Shown here one piece after another: positions 27,855 through 36,696 of a stretch of 49,574 nt of DNA; position 1 is the first letter of the stretch, and each line of letters begins with the position of its first letter. Where the stretch lies: positions 1 through 49,574 of the forward strand of contig NZ_PPRG01000026.1 of the NCBI RefSeq assembly GCF_002902625.1, read 5' to 3'. The notes beneath the pieces were generated by a model. It had not been told where the DNA came from. It ran no database searches and saw nothing but the letters and a program-made list of their open reading frames with translations. The position numbers and the translations under genes are program-made. Source of the stretch: Staphylococcus devriesei. Its GTDB lineage: Bacteria; Bacillota; Bacilli; Staphylococcales; Staphylococcaceae.

Positions 27855-28622
27855 ATGTTTAAAATTGGACCATTAGAATTACAATCTCGTTTACTATTAG
27901 GTACTGGTAAATTTGAAAATGAAGATATACAAACACAAGCGATTAAAGCGTCAGAAACCAATGTACTTACTTTCGCAGTAAGACGCATGAACCTATATGA
28001 TAAAAACTTACCTAACCCACTTGCGAATATTAATTTAAAAGACTTTATTACTTTTCCAAATACTGCAGGCGCAAAAACGGCTGAAGAAGCGATTCGTATT
28101 GCAGAAATCGCAAAACATGCCGACGTATGTGACATGATTAAAGTCGAGGTCATTGGCGATGATGAAATATTACTACCCGACCCATTCGAAACTTACGAAG
28201 CTTGTAAAGTCTTATTAGATAAAGGTTATATCGTTTGTCCATACATTTCTAACGACGTCGTATTAGCGAAGCGTTTAGAAGAACTTGGCGTACATGCGGT
28301 TATGCCACTTGCTTCTCCAATCGGTACAGGACGCGGTATTAATAACCAACTTAATTTAATCTACATTATTAAAAACTCAAATGTCCCTGTTATCGTAGAC
28401 GCAGGTATCGGTTCAGCGAAAGATGCTTGTCATGCAATGGAGTTAGGCGCAGATGGTATTTTACTTAACACAGCAGTTTCAGGTGCTAAAGACCCTGTGA
28501 AGATGGCTGAAGCAATGAAATTAGGCATTCATGCTGGTCGTTTATCTTACGAAGCCGGCCGTATACCTGTGAAATATACAGCTCAAGCTTCAAGCCCTAC
28601 TGAAGGATTAGGATTCTTATAA
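27855..28622 (+). CDS. thiG: Thiazole synthase ThiG
   Basis: A 255-residue TIM-barrel enzyme that joins 1-deoxy-D-xylulose-5-phosphate, the ThiO product and ThiS thiocarboxylate into the thiazole phosphate. Family motifs: [12 protein letters not shown] at residues 11-22, the Schiff-base Lys in [13 protein letters not shown] near residue 100, [15 protein letters not shown] near 150-164, and [12 protein letters not shown] with [15 protein letters not shown]. The ATG at 27855 follows GGAGG (27839-27843) inside the thiS tail. A TTG at 27837 is in frame but lies within that box. Normal length. Confidence 0.96.
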   Translation: MFKIGPLELQSRLLLGTGKFENEDIQTQAIKASETNVLTFAVRRMNLYDKNLPNPLANINLKDFITFPNTAGAKTAEEAIRIAEIAKHADVCDMIKVEVIGDDEILLPDPFETYEACKVLLDKGYIVCPYISNDVVLAKRLEELGVHAVMPLASPIGTGRGINNQLNLIYIIKNSNVPVIVDAGIGSAKDACHAMELGADGILLNTAVSGAKDPVKMAEAMKLGIHAGRLSYEAGRIPVKYTAQASSPTEGLGFL

Positions 28623-29620
28623 TGCAACGTTATCAACGTCAAATGCGTTTTCATCCTTTTGGGGAAAATGGGCAAAACGCCCTAACCCGTGCCAATATTT
28701 TAATATTAGGCGCCGGCGCATTAGGCAGTCATGTGGTTGAACAACTCGCACGCATGGGCGCGCACCATTTAACCATCGTTGACATGGATATTGTCGAAGA
28801 ATCCAATTTACATCGTCAAGCACTCTATACTGAAGACGATGCAGTGAATATGACGTCTAAAGTCTATGCGGTCAAAGACAAAATTGCCCATATCAATTCT
28901 AACGTCGATGTTCAGACTTATTATCAAGAAATTGACTCGACCAATATTGAAGATTTATTGAGAGATGTTAATCCAGATATTGTGATAGATGGCATGGACC
29001 ACTTTAAAATACGTTATCTCATCAATGAAGCATGTCATAAACACAATATTCCATGGGTTTATGGCGCAGCCGTTGGTAGTAAAGGGACGGTATACGGTAT
29101 TGATTTCAGCGGTCCTTGTTTAAAATGTTTATTAAAACGTATGCCATCAAGTGGCGAAAGTTGTGCTATCAACGGTTTCTTACCACCTGTCATTTCTCAA
29201 GTAGCAAGTTATGAAGTGTCCGAAGCCGTTCGTTACCTATCTGGCCACGGCTTTTCAAAAAAGCTTATAACTATCAATGCATTTGATATCGATTATAAAG
29301 CAATGAATGTGGATATCTTGAAGGATGACACTTGCGAAGTGTGTGCTAAACACCATTACACTTTACTTGAAACGAAGCAACAACAACAAATTGAAAGTTT
29401 ATGTGGGAAGACCTATCTCTTTAGATATGATGCGTCAGTGTTTGAACATGCAGACTATTTCCCAGGCGATATTGTGAAATCAACGTCATTCGCTAAGTTG
29501 ATTAAAGATGATGACTATGAAATCACTTTATTTAAAGATGGGCGTATGAATGTTTACGGTGTGGAAGATGATGACGAAGCGAACAAATTATACCATTATT
29601 ATTTAAAAGCAATAAAATAA
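28622..29620 (+). CDS. thiF: ThiF-family adenylyltransferase
   Basis: A 332-residue E1-like enzyme. The ATP-binding loop is ILILGAGALGSHVVEQLARM (about 28-47), then VDMDIVEESNLHRQALY, the conserved Asp in DGMDHFKIRY, and zinc-binding pairs CLKC and CEVC. It adenylates the ThiS C-terminus before sulfur transfer. The C-terminal 80 residues after the second Cys pair extend beyond short ThiF proteins. The start overlaps the thiG stop by one base. It could in principle also be MoeB, but the operon places it in thiazole synthesis. Confidence 0.93.
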   Translation: MQRYQRQMRFHPFGENGQNALTRANILILGAGALGSHVVEQLARMGAHHLTIVDMDIVEESNLHRQALYTEDDAVNMTSKVYAVKDKIAHINSNVDVQTYYQEIDSTNIEDLLRDVNPDIVIDGMDHFKIRYLINEACHKHNIPWVYGAAVGSKGTVYGIDFSGPCLKCLLKRMPSSGESCAINGFLPPVISQVASYEVSEAVRYLSGHGFSKKLITINAFDIDYKAMNVDILKDDTCEVCAKHHYTLLETKQQQQIESLCGKTYLFRYDASVFEHADYFPGDIVKSTSFAKLIKDDDYEITLFKDGRMNVYGVEDDDEANKLYHYYLKAIK

Positions 29621-29675
29621 TGTGAGTAAGTTGTATTCATAATAAAATCGGGCAATTTTTAGGCTTATACAAGCA

Positions 29676-29722
29676 ATTCATAGTAAATTTTATTATAATG
29701 AATTTACTATGAATTTTTGTTT
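29676..29722 (+). terminator. Terminator of the thiazole operon
   Basis: A perfect 14-bp stem ATTCATAGTAAATT / AATTTACTATGAAT with an 11-base loop and TTTTGTTTT. Confidence 0.88.
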
Positions 29723-29760
29723 TCAATATAGCTTAATATTAAAGGAGTCCTTGCTAATAA

Positions 29761-30378
29761 ATGGAACAATTAATCACCGACTTTATAAGTAGATGGGGTT
29801 ATACAGCAATTTTCATTCTTATTTTACTGGAGAATGTATTGCCTGTAGTACCATCTGAAATTATCTTAACGTTTGCTGGGTTAATGTCAGTTAAATCAGG
29901 CTTATCGATTCCAGTCCTATTCCTTATTTCAACTATCGCCTCATTAATTGGATTATTAATCTTGTACTATATCTGTCGCCTCATCAATGAGGAAAGTATT
30001 TACCGCTTTGTAGATAAGCATGGTAAATGGTTTAAGTTGAAAGGGAAAGACGTTAAACGTGCCAATGATTGGTTCAAGCGTTATGGTTCTTGGGCTGTAT
30101 TATTATGTCGCTTCATCCCAGTCTTACGTGTACTAATAACTATCCCGGCTGGTATTAATAAAATGAATATCGTGCAATTTATGACACTTTCATTGATCGG
30201 TACAACAATTTGGAACTTTGCCTTAATCCTATTAGGTCGTCTGTTAAGTGATAGCTTTGACGCTCTAATGGCTGGCTTGCACACGTATTCATATTTCATG
30301 TATATTATCATCATTCTAGCTGTATTATACCTAGTGTATAGAATATTCTTCAAAAATAGAAAACGTGGTGTGAAATAA
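29761..30378 (+). CDS. DedA family membrane protein
   Basis: A 205-residue DedA/SNARE-associated protein. The amphipathic re-entrant LLENVLPVVPSEIILTFAG (residues 22-40) and the later CRFIPVLRVLITIPAGINKM (about 117-136) are the two signature elements, with four to five membrane helices. DedA proteins act in membrane homeostasis, including undecaprenyl-phosphate or phospholipid flipping. The AAAGGAG box is about 12 bases before the ATG, longer than ideal, but no alternative start is in frame. Stand-alone gene with its own terminator. Confidence 0.88.
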   Translation: MEQLITDFISRWGYTAIFILILLENVLPVVPSEIILTFAGLMSVKSGLSIPVLFLISTIASLIGLLILYYICRLINEESIYRFVDKHGKWFKLKGKDVKRANDWFKRYGSWAVLLCRFIPVLRVLITIPAGINKMNIVQFMTLSLIGTTIWNFALILLGRLLSDSFDALMAGLHTYSYFMYIIIILAVLYLVYRIFFKNRKRGVK

Positions 30379-30469
30379 TCGAAGAGGTTGGGAGAAACTT
30401 GCGTATAGTTGTTTTATCCTAGCCTTTTGTAGTTTTACTAGCTCATTTGTAATTTAATTATGACATTTT

Positions 30470-30500
30470 AAGCATCACCATTGAAAAAGTGATGCTTTTT
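30470..30500 (+). terminator. Terminator of the DedA gene
   Basis: AAGCATCAC / GTGATGCTT, a perfect stem with a 10-base loop, followed by TTT. Confidence 0.85.
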
Positions 30501-30581
30501 AACGATAATTTATGTAAGCGGTTTACTAATTACTGTTACTTTTCGAAAATAAATGAAAATTCCACACAGGAGTGAAATTGA

Positions 30582-32546
30582 ATGACGCAAACAACTGAAA
30601 GTGAATTAAGAACAAAATATTTAGACCTACTATCCCAACAATTTGATAGTCCAGAGAAATTAGCTACAGAAATCGTGAGCTTAGAATCTATTCTCGAATT
30701 ACCTAAAGGTACGGAACACTTCGTAAGTGACTTACATGGGGAGTACGAATCATTCCAACATGTATTACGAAATGGCTCAGGTAATGTTCGAGCAAAGATT
30801 AACGATCTCTTCGCAAAATCATTATCACAAAAAGAAATCGATGAATTAGCTGCCCTAGTTTATTATCCTGAAGAGAAATTAAAACTCGTCAAAAATAACT
30901 TTGATACTAAAGGTAAGTTAAACGTTTGGTATATTACTACTATTGAACGTCTTATCGATCTTATTACATATTGTTCTTCCAAATATACACGTTCAAAATT
31001 AAGAAAAGCATTGCCTAAAGAATTCGTATATATTGTTGAAGAACTACTTTATAAAAGTAACGAATTTAATAATAAAAAATCGTACTATGAAACTCTTGTA
31101 AACCAAATTATCGAACTGGAACAATCTGATGATTTAATCATTGGCTTATCTTATAGCGTGCAACGTCTTGTAGTTAACCACCTTCATGTCGTTGGCGATA
31201 TTTATGACCGTGGACCACAACCCGATAAGATTATGGATACTTTAATTAACTATCATTCAGTTGATATTCAATGGGGTAACCACGATGTATTATGGATTGG
31301 TGCATATGCCGGTTCGAAAGTCTGTCTAGCCAACTTACTTCGTATTTGTGCACGTTACGATAACCTAGACATTATTGAAGATGCGTACGGTATCAATTTG
31401 CGTCCATTATTAACTCTAGCTGAAGAACAATATAGTGGGGATAATCCTGCATTCAAACCTAAGAAACGTCCAGATAAGCCTGCCGCATTGTCTAAATTAG
31501 AAGAAGATCAAATTACAAAGATTCACCAAGCTATCGCCATGATTCAGTTCAAATTAGAAATTCCAATTATTAAACGTCGCCCTAGTTTCGAAATGGAAGA
31601 TCGCTTAGTATTGGAAAAAGTGGATTATGATAAAAACGAAATTTCAATTTATGGTAAAACATATCCTTTAAAAGATACATGTTTTAGTACAGTTGATACC
31701 CAAGACCCAGGAAAATTATTACCTGAAGAAGAAGAAGTAATGAACAAACTCTTGCTTTCTTTCCAACAATCTGAAAAACTTAAACGCCATATGTCATTCT
31801 TAATGCAAAAAGGTAAATTATACCTACCTTATAATGGTAATTTATTAATCCACGGGTGTATTCCAGTTGATGAACAAGGCGAAATGGAAGCCTTTGAAAT
31901 TGAAGGCGAATCACATAAAGGACGCGACTTATTAGATGTATTCGAAAGACATGTACGTCACGCCTATGACCATAAAGAACTTACAGATGATTTATCAACT
32001 GATTTAGTATGGTATTTATGGACAGGTAAATATAGTTCACTTTTCGGAAAACGAGCTATGACGACATTCGAACGTTACTTTATAGAAGACAAGGCATCTC
32101 ATAAAGAACCTAAAAATCCATACTATTATTTACGTGAAGACGTTGATATGATTCGTAAGATGTTAAAAGATTTCGGACTAAATCCAGATGAAGGGCGTAT
32201 TATTAACGGCCATACACCTGTGAAAGAAATTGATGGTGAAGACCCAATTAAAGCAGACGGCAAGATGTTAGTTATTGATGGTGGTTTCTCTAAAGCTTAC
32301 CAAAAAACAACAGGCATCGCTGGCTATACATTGTTATATAATTCATTCGGTATGCAACTGGTAGCCCATCAACATTTCGATTCAAAAGATAAAGTATTAT
32401 CAGATGGCGCCGATGAGTTATCAGTCCGTCGTGTCGTTGATGAGGAACTACAACGTAAAAAAATTAAAGACACTAACGATGGTAAAGCAATGCAGGAACA
32501 AATCCGCATCTTAAAATTATTAATGCATGATAGATATTTGAATTAA
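30582..32546 (+). CDS. fbp: Fructose-1,6-bisphosphatase class III
   Basis: A 654-residue class III FBPase, the Firmicute-specific gluconeogenic enzyme. Metallophosphatase motifs appear in order: [15 protein letters not shown] (about 48-62), [17 protein letters not shown] near 205-220, [11 protein letters not shown] near 231-241, [11 protein letters not shown] near 425 and INGHTPVKE near 540. Length and order match B. subtilis YydE/Fbp. GGAG 11 bases upstream supports the ATG. It is monocistronic between its own terminator and repeat copy E. Confidence 0.95.
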   Translation: MTQTTESELRTKYLDLLSQQFDSPEKLATEIVSLESILELPKGTEHFVSDLHGEYESFQHVLRNGSGNVRAKINDLFAKSLSQKEIDELAALVYYPEEKLKLVKNNFDTKGKLNVWYITTIERLIDLITYCSSKYTRSKLRKALPKEFVYIVEELLYKSNEFNNKKSYYETLVNQIIELEQSDDLIIGLSYSVQRLVVNHLHVVGDIYDRGPQPDKIMDTLINYHSVDIQWGNHDVLWIGAYAGSKVCLANLLRICARYDNLDIIEDAYGINLRPLLTLAEEQYSGDNPAFKPKKRPDKPAALSKLEEDQITKIHQAIAMIQFKLEIPIIKRRPSFEMEDRLVLEKVDYDKNEISIYGKTYPLKDTCFSTVDTQDPGKLLPEEEEVMNKLLLSFQQSEKLKRHMSFLMQKGKLYLPYNGNLLIHGCIPVDEQGEMEAFEIEGESHKGRDLLDVFERHVRHAYDHKELTDDLSTDLVWYLWTGKYSSLFGKRAMTTFERYFIEDKASHKEPKNPYYYLREDVDMIRKMLKDFGLNPDEGRIINGHTPVKEIDGEDPIKADGKMLVIDGGFSKAYQKTTGIAGYTLLYNSFGMQLVAHQHFDSKDKVLSDGADELSVRRVVDEELQRKKIKDTNDGKAMQEQIRILKLLMHDRYLN

Positions 32547-32563
32547 AATACGAATCTAAATAA

Positions 32564-32618
32564 ATAGGCGTACAGATGATATCATTTAGTAATCAATCAT
32601 CTGTACGCCTATAGTTTT
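32564..32618 (+). terminator. Terminator of fbp
   Basis: A perfect 17-bp stem ATAGGCGTACAGATGAT / ATCATCTGTACGCCTAT with AGTTTT after it. Confidence 0.82.
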
Positions 32619-32657
32619 GAATATATTTTCTAACATTCTATATTAGTTATGACACTT

Positions 32658-32895
32658 ATACGAAGTATTGTTGGCGAGACTCTTGAGAAAATAGGATGAG
32701 CGTCGAGACCGAGGCTCGAATTGGCAGTAGTTGTCTGAAATGAAGATGCGTCCAATCTGTACTTTCTTCATTTCTAGTCAACCTTGCCGGGACGGGACTA
32801 CGAAATCTTTGAAATTACATTAGATTTCTGTCGCCGCTCCCTAGATTTCTGTCTTGCTCCGCCCCTAAGAAAGCGAGCCAAACAATACGAAGTAT
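32658..32895 (-). repeat. Interspersed repeat, copy E (full length)
   Basis: Bounded by exact 11-bp direct repeats ATACGAAGTAT (32658-32668 and 32885-32895). Arms TTGTTGGCGAGACTC and GCGAGCCAAACAA form a nested inverted repeat around the core module. It includes a doubled TAGATTTCTGTC segment. On the minus strand it begins about 30 bases after the antiporter stop codon. Nearly identical to copy F in the opposite orientation. Confidence 0.88.
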
Positions 32896-32925
32896 GGTGA
32901 TAAAACTTAGTTATCTTAAATTATA

Positions 32926-34707
32926 CTAATGTACATCTTTTAAGATGCCATAAACGCCGTGTTCATGTTGTGGCATTGGTTTAGTACTTTTGTTAAATGT
33001 CACGACGCTTTCATTATCTATATGATAAATAATCATATCTTTATCTGTAATGTTATCGTATTCATCTGCATCTATTTCAATAATGTTTTGTTTTGATATA
33101 ACGTTATCAAACCAGCGTGGGCTATGGTTGTCATCAAATAAGATATGATTGCGCAATGGCCCATTTAAATTATTACGTGCTTGTTCATCGGTAAATGATA
33201 CAGGCATCATACTAACATTGTTCAAACCAAATTCAGGAACAAGTTCGTTAAATGCTAAACTATTGAAGATGAACGACTTAGTCATCAATAAACATTTACT
33301 ATAATGAATTAAATCCGCAGAGAGACGGTCACTACTTGATAGCAAATGTCCTCTAAACACTTCAAATCCTAATTCTTTCGCATCTTCTGAAGCATCGTCA
33401 AAGAGATTAAATACCATTACTGGAATCTCATGTTCACGTAACTTTTTCCCTAAATGGAATGAGAATTCGCTTTCCCCTACTAGTATCACACCAGGTGGTT
33501 CTGTACTAGCTAATCCAAGCAACTTACTTAATGGTTTAAAACTAAAGCCATAAATTACTACGGTAATAAAGACTAGACCGAACGTAACTGGCGTTATATA
33601 ACTCGCCATTTTAACGTTATCTTCTGAAAATAGACTACTGAAAAATTGTGCTACAGTAAGTACTACGATACCTCTCGGTGCCATCATTGCGACAATCGCT
33701 CGTTCTTTTTTAGTAATTTCAGTCCCAATTGTTGATAACAACACTGAAATCGGACGCACAAGAACAATCATCACAATAGCAAATATCAATAATTGCCATG
33801 ATAAAACATTCATAAGCACAGATGACGTCAATGATGATGTAATGAGAATAAAGACAGTTGAAACCAGTATAGATGACGTATTTTCAATAAAATGATCGGA
33901 TTCTTTGAAAATTAAATCATGACGTTTATAATATGCCATCATTAATCCGAAAATGGTCACTGCTAATAATCCAGATTCTTGAAGTATCTGGTCACAAACA
34001 CTAAACACCAACAAGATGAAAACGAGTTGTATCGATGGCATTAATGTTTGTGGAATTAAGTCTCGTTGTATCAACCAATTGAATATAAACGATGCACCAA
34101 ATCCAATGATAGCAATGGCAATCATTTTCAAGATAAAGAAGAAAATAAGATGAAAACCAAAGCCCTCACCTATAATTTGATATACATAGAATGCGGTAAG
34201 CGCTAAAATTGGCCCTATTGGATCCAAAATAATACTTTCCCAACGTAATATTGAATCGACACTTTTACGTACTTTCGCTTGTTTCAATAAAGGCTGAATA
34301 ACGGTTGGGCCAGTAATTAAAAATAGTCCTCCCATCACCATAGCTACAGAAATTGGAAAGTCCAATATCTTATGTAAAGCGATGGCCCCAAGTATCCAAG
34401 CTAACACGGCTCCTATAGTAATAATACGGATAATTGCTTTAGAAACGCCTCTTAATTCGCGGAAATCTAAATTACTGCTTCCTTCAAACAGAATGACTGC
34501 CACGGCTAGTGAAACAATCGGACTGAATACTTCAGAACCCAATGTAGCTTCTGGGTTGGCTATCCCTAAAATAGGTCCTACTAATAATCCAACAATCGAC
34601 ATAACTACAATTGAAGGCCATTTAATACGATCTGCTAACCATTGACTGAAAATACCTAGTGCTAGAAAAAGTACAATGACTAGCATAACAGGTAAATCTA
34701 GTGACAT
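32926..34707 (-). CDS. Cation:proton antiporter (CPA family) with C-terminal regulatory domain
   Basis: A 593-residue membrane protein. The first 395 residues contain about 12 helices of the Na+/H+ exchanger fold. SVVMSIVGLLVGPILG, EGSSNLDFRELRGV and GPTVIQPLLKQAKVRKS near 133-149 are typical of CPA1/NhaP-like exchangers. ERAIVAMMAPRGIVVL near 340 is also characteristic. The C-terminal 190 residues (GVILVGESEFSFHLGKKLRE onward) resemble a degenerate TrkA-N/RCK nucleotide-binding domain, suggesting gating by a ligand. The transported cation (Na+ or K+) cannot be told. GAGGAAGG precedes the ATG. Monocistronic. Confidence 0.85.
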   Translation of the reverse strand: MSLDLPVMLVIVLFLALGIFSQWLADRIKWPSIVVMSIVGLLVGPILGIANPEATLGSEVFSPIVSLAVAVILFEGSSNLDFRELRGVSKAIIRIITIGAVLAWILGAIALHKILDFPISVAMVMGGLFLITGPTVIQPLLKQAKVRKSVDSILRWESIILDPIGPILALTAFYVYQIIGEGFGFHLIFFFILKMIAIAIIGFGASFIFNWLIQRDLIPQTLMPSIQLVFILLVFSVCDQILQESGLLAVTIFGLMMAYYKRHDLIFKESDHFIENTSSILVSTVFILITSSLTSSVLMNVLSWQLLIFAIVMIVLVRPISVLLSTIGTEITKKERAIVAMMAPRGIVVLTVAQFFSSLFSEDNVKMASYITPVTFGLVFITVVIYGFSFKPLSKLLGLASTEPPGVILVGESEFSFHLGKKLREHEIPVMVFNLFDDASEDAKELGFEVFRGHLLSSSDRLSADLIHYSKCLLMTKSFIFNSLAFNELVPEFGLNNVSMMPVSFTDEQARNNLNGPLRNHILFDDNHSPRWFDNVISKQNIIEIDADEYDNITDKDMIIYHIDNESVVTFNKSTKPMPQHEHGVYGILKDVH

Positions 34708-34933
34708 ACCTACACCTTCCTCAATAAATTCAAGTTTTATTTAATTACTTGCCATACTATCAAACTTTATTTAAGACTGCATTACTATTTTATAACACTT
34801 TGATTAATGACCTCACACAAAAAACAATGTTCATGTGGAATGAACTTACTATTTATTTTTGAGTCATTTTCGGCTAAAATAAGTTATTGCGTCTTACATA
34901 TATAAATACAATAATTGAAAGGACTTTTTCAAA

Positions 34934-35998
34934 GTGCAACAATTTAAAGAGGCCATGATGGTGGCTTTCGCCTTTGTTGGTGTCGTAGTTGGTGCTGGAT
35001 TCGCTACTGGACAAGAAATTTTTCAGTTTTTCACTAGTAATGGGAGCTTTAGTGTTCCAGGTATTATTATCACAGGAGCAATTGTGACGCTCGGTGGCAT
35101 ATTCGTATTAAATACTGGTTTCATCTTAAAATCTCATAACCATTCTGAATCTATTCATTATTATTTACACCCGATTATTGCGCGTATATTTGACATTATT
35201 CTTACAATTTTTCTGTTTTCGCTTGCAATTATTATGACTGCTGGCGGGGCTTCTACTATACATGAAAGTTTTGGTTTACCCTATTGGCTAAGTTCATTAT
35301 TTCTTGTAGCAATGATTTTAGTCACTTTATTTTTAAAATTTGATCGCCTTATTACAGTGCTTGGCATTGTGACACCATTCTTAGTTATTGTAGTAACTAT
35401 AATTGCCATTTATTATTTTTCAACAGGTTCACTTAATTTCGATAGTGCGAATCAATTTTCAGAACATCACCATGCGCTTTCACTTGGTTGGTGGTTCGAT
35501 GGTATTAATTACGGCAGTCTTCAAATCGCGGCAGCGTTTAGCTTTTTAAGCGTGATGGGTGGACGTCTGCACTATCAACGTTCTGGACTATGGGGTGGCT
35601 TAATTGGTGGTATCATCATTACATTTCTACTCTTAATGATTAATTTAGGCCTTATTACTGAATTCAATGAGATTAAATCGGTCGCTTTACCAACATTATT
35701 ACTTGCTCACCATATTTCGCCAATATTAGGGACAATTATGTCGATTATTATGATTCTGGTTATCTATAATACGATTGTGGGCCTTATGTACGCCTTCGCT
35801 TCACGTTTTACAGAGCCATTTTCAACACAGTACTTCATATTAATTATTATTATGGCGATAGTTACGTTTATTTGTACATTTATCGGTTTCATTTCATTAA
35901 TTGGAAAAGTCTTCCCAATTATGGGGCTATTCGGTTTCATACTCCTTATCCCAATTATGTATCGAGGCTTTCTAAATTTGAAATTCCTTAAAAAATAA
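34934..35998 (+). CDS. YkvI-type membrane protein
   Basis: A 354-residue protein with about 10 hydrophobic helices. The N-terminal FAFVGVVVGAGFATGQEIFQ (residues 12-31) is the hallmark of YkvI-like proteins in the APC/LeuT-like transporter superfamily, whose Gly-rich first helix is unwound for substrate binding. FSFLSVMGGRLHYQRSG near 200-216 is also characteristic. The substrate is unknown. The GTG start at 34934 has GAAAGGA about 10 bases upstream. An internal ATG pair 7 codons later is possible but less well spaced. It faces the MhqR-like regulator gene across a shared terminator. Confidence 0.82.
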   Translation: MQQFKEAMMVAFAFVGVVVGAGFATGQEIFQFFTSNGSFSVPGIIITGAIVTLGGIFVLNTGFILKSHNHSESIHYYLHPIIARIFDIILTIFLFSLAIIMTAGGASTIHESFGLPYWLSSLFLVAMILVTLFLKFDRLITVLGIVTPFLVIVVTIIAIYYFSTGSLNFDSANQFSEHHHALSLGWWFDGINYGSLQIAAAFSFLSVMGGRLHYQRSGLWGGLIGGIIITFLLLMINLGLITEFNEIKSVALPTLLLAHHISPILGTIMSIIMILVIYNTIVGLMYAFASRFTEPFSTQYFILIIIMAIVTFICTFIGFISLIGKVFPIMGLFGFILLIPIMYRGFLNLKFLKK

Positions 35999-36012
35999 AA
36001 TATTTTAATTTT

Positions 36013-36061
36013 AAAAGGTTCTCAAGTTGATGTAGTAGCATCTCTTTGAGAACCTTTTTTC
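36013..36061. terminator. Bidirectional terminator between ykvI-like and mhqR
   Basis: AAAAGGTTCTCAA / TTTGAGAACCTTTT stem with T-runs on both strands. Confidence 0.88.
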
Positions 36062-36067
36062 TTATCG

Positions 36068-36502
36068 TTATATATCAGTAGTTTGTGCACTTAGTTTCTT
36101 AAATGCCTGTTGTAATATGATCAATTCGTAGTCAGTTAAGACGGAGAAAGCGTCTTCTAATGTAGCTGCGTGCTGTGGAAATATCTTTGCCATAAATTGT
36201 TGACCTTTGTCGGTGAGTGTTGCATTATACACACGTTTGTCGCAAGAATCTTTGTCGCGAATAATCCAGCCTTTTTCCTCAAGTTGTGTGACCACATACG
36301 AAATACTGCTACTTGCGATGAGCACTCTTTCTCTAATGCGTTGTATAGGTTGAGGACCTTTATTGTAAAGTAATTCTAATACCGCAAATTCAGTGACATT
36401 GAGTCCGTAATTTTGAACATCTTGTTTTACAATTTTTTTCAAAGCATCGAGTGAGCGATTCAGCCCTATAAATGCATTCAAAGAATATTGTGTTCTATCC
36501 AT
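36068..36502 (-). CDS. mhqR: MarR-family quinone/electrophile-responsive repressor (MhqR-like)
   Basis: A 144-residue winged-helix dimer of the MarR family. The DNA-binding core is [20 protein letters not shown] (about 47-66) and [18 protein letters not shown]. The sequence closely resembles MhqR of S. aureus as I remember it, a repressor of quinone-detoxifying genes. The sole conserved Cys is in DSCDKRVYN in the wing; the B. subtilis paralogue YodB uses a Cys, but MhqR acts without one. ATG 36502 is spaced well from GGGTGA. The operator lies 20 bases upstream, so it is autoregulated. Unlike the S. aureus mhqRED operon, no mhqD hydrolase follows; a divergent aldehyde dehydrogenase is adjacent. 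Confidence 0.85.
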   Translation of the reverse strand: MDRTQYSLNAFIGLNRSLDALKKIVKQDVQNYGLNVTEFAVLELLYNKGPQPIQRIRERVLIASSSISYVVTQLEEKGWIIRDKDSCDKRVYNATLTDKGQQFMAKIFPQHAATLEDAFSVLTDYELIILQQAFKKLSAQTTDI

Positions 36503-36521
36503 TATGTCACCCACTTTATAT

Positions 36522-36539
36522 TATTTCGATTTCGAGATA
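36522..36539. promoter_or_regulatory. MhqR-type operator
   Basis: TATTTCGATTTCGAGATA, an imperfect 9+9 palindrome, very close to the B. subtilis MhqR box (ATCTcgaAtTCgAGAT). It lies in the divergent region between mhqR and the aldehyde dehydrogenase gene, so it may control both. Confidence 0.75.
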
Positions 36540-36592
36540 AATTATACACTCTGTTGATACATGCGTCAACGTCTTGGTATAGGCTATTTATC

Positions 36593-36639
36593 TTGAAAAT
36601 GAAGCCCCCATCGTTTGCGTACGTGGGGTCCCTTTTCAA
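36593..36639 (+). other. Long hairpin in the leader of the aldehyde dehydrogenase gene
   Basis: TTGAAAA (36593-36599) pairs with TTTTCAA (36633-36639), and an inner stem CCCCCA..TGGGG with CGT/ACG extends it. It lies 58 bases before the start codon without a T-run, so it may be a leader structure rather than a terminator. Confidence 0.5.
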
Positions 36640-36696
36640 AAAATAAAAGAATGAAAGCAAGACTTTCAGGGAATACTATCTTTGGAGGTGTCACAA

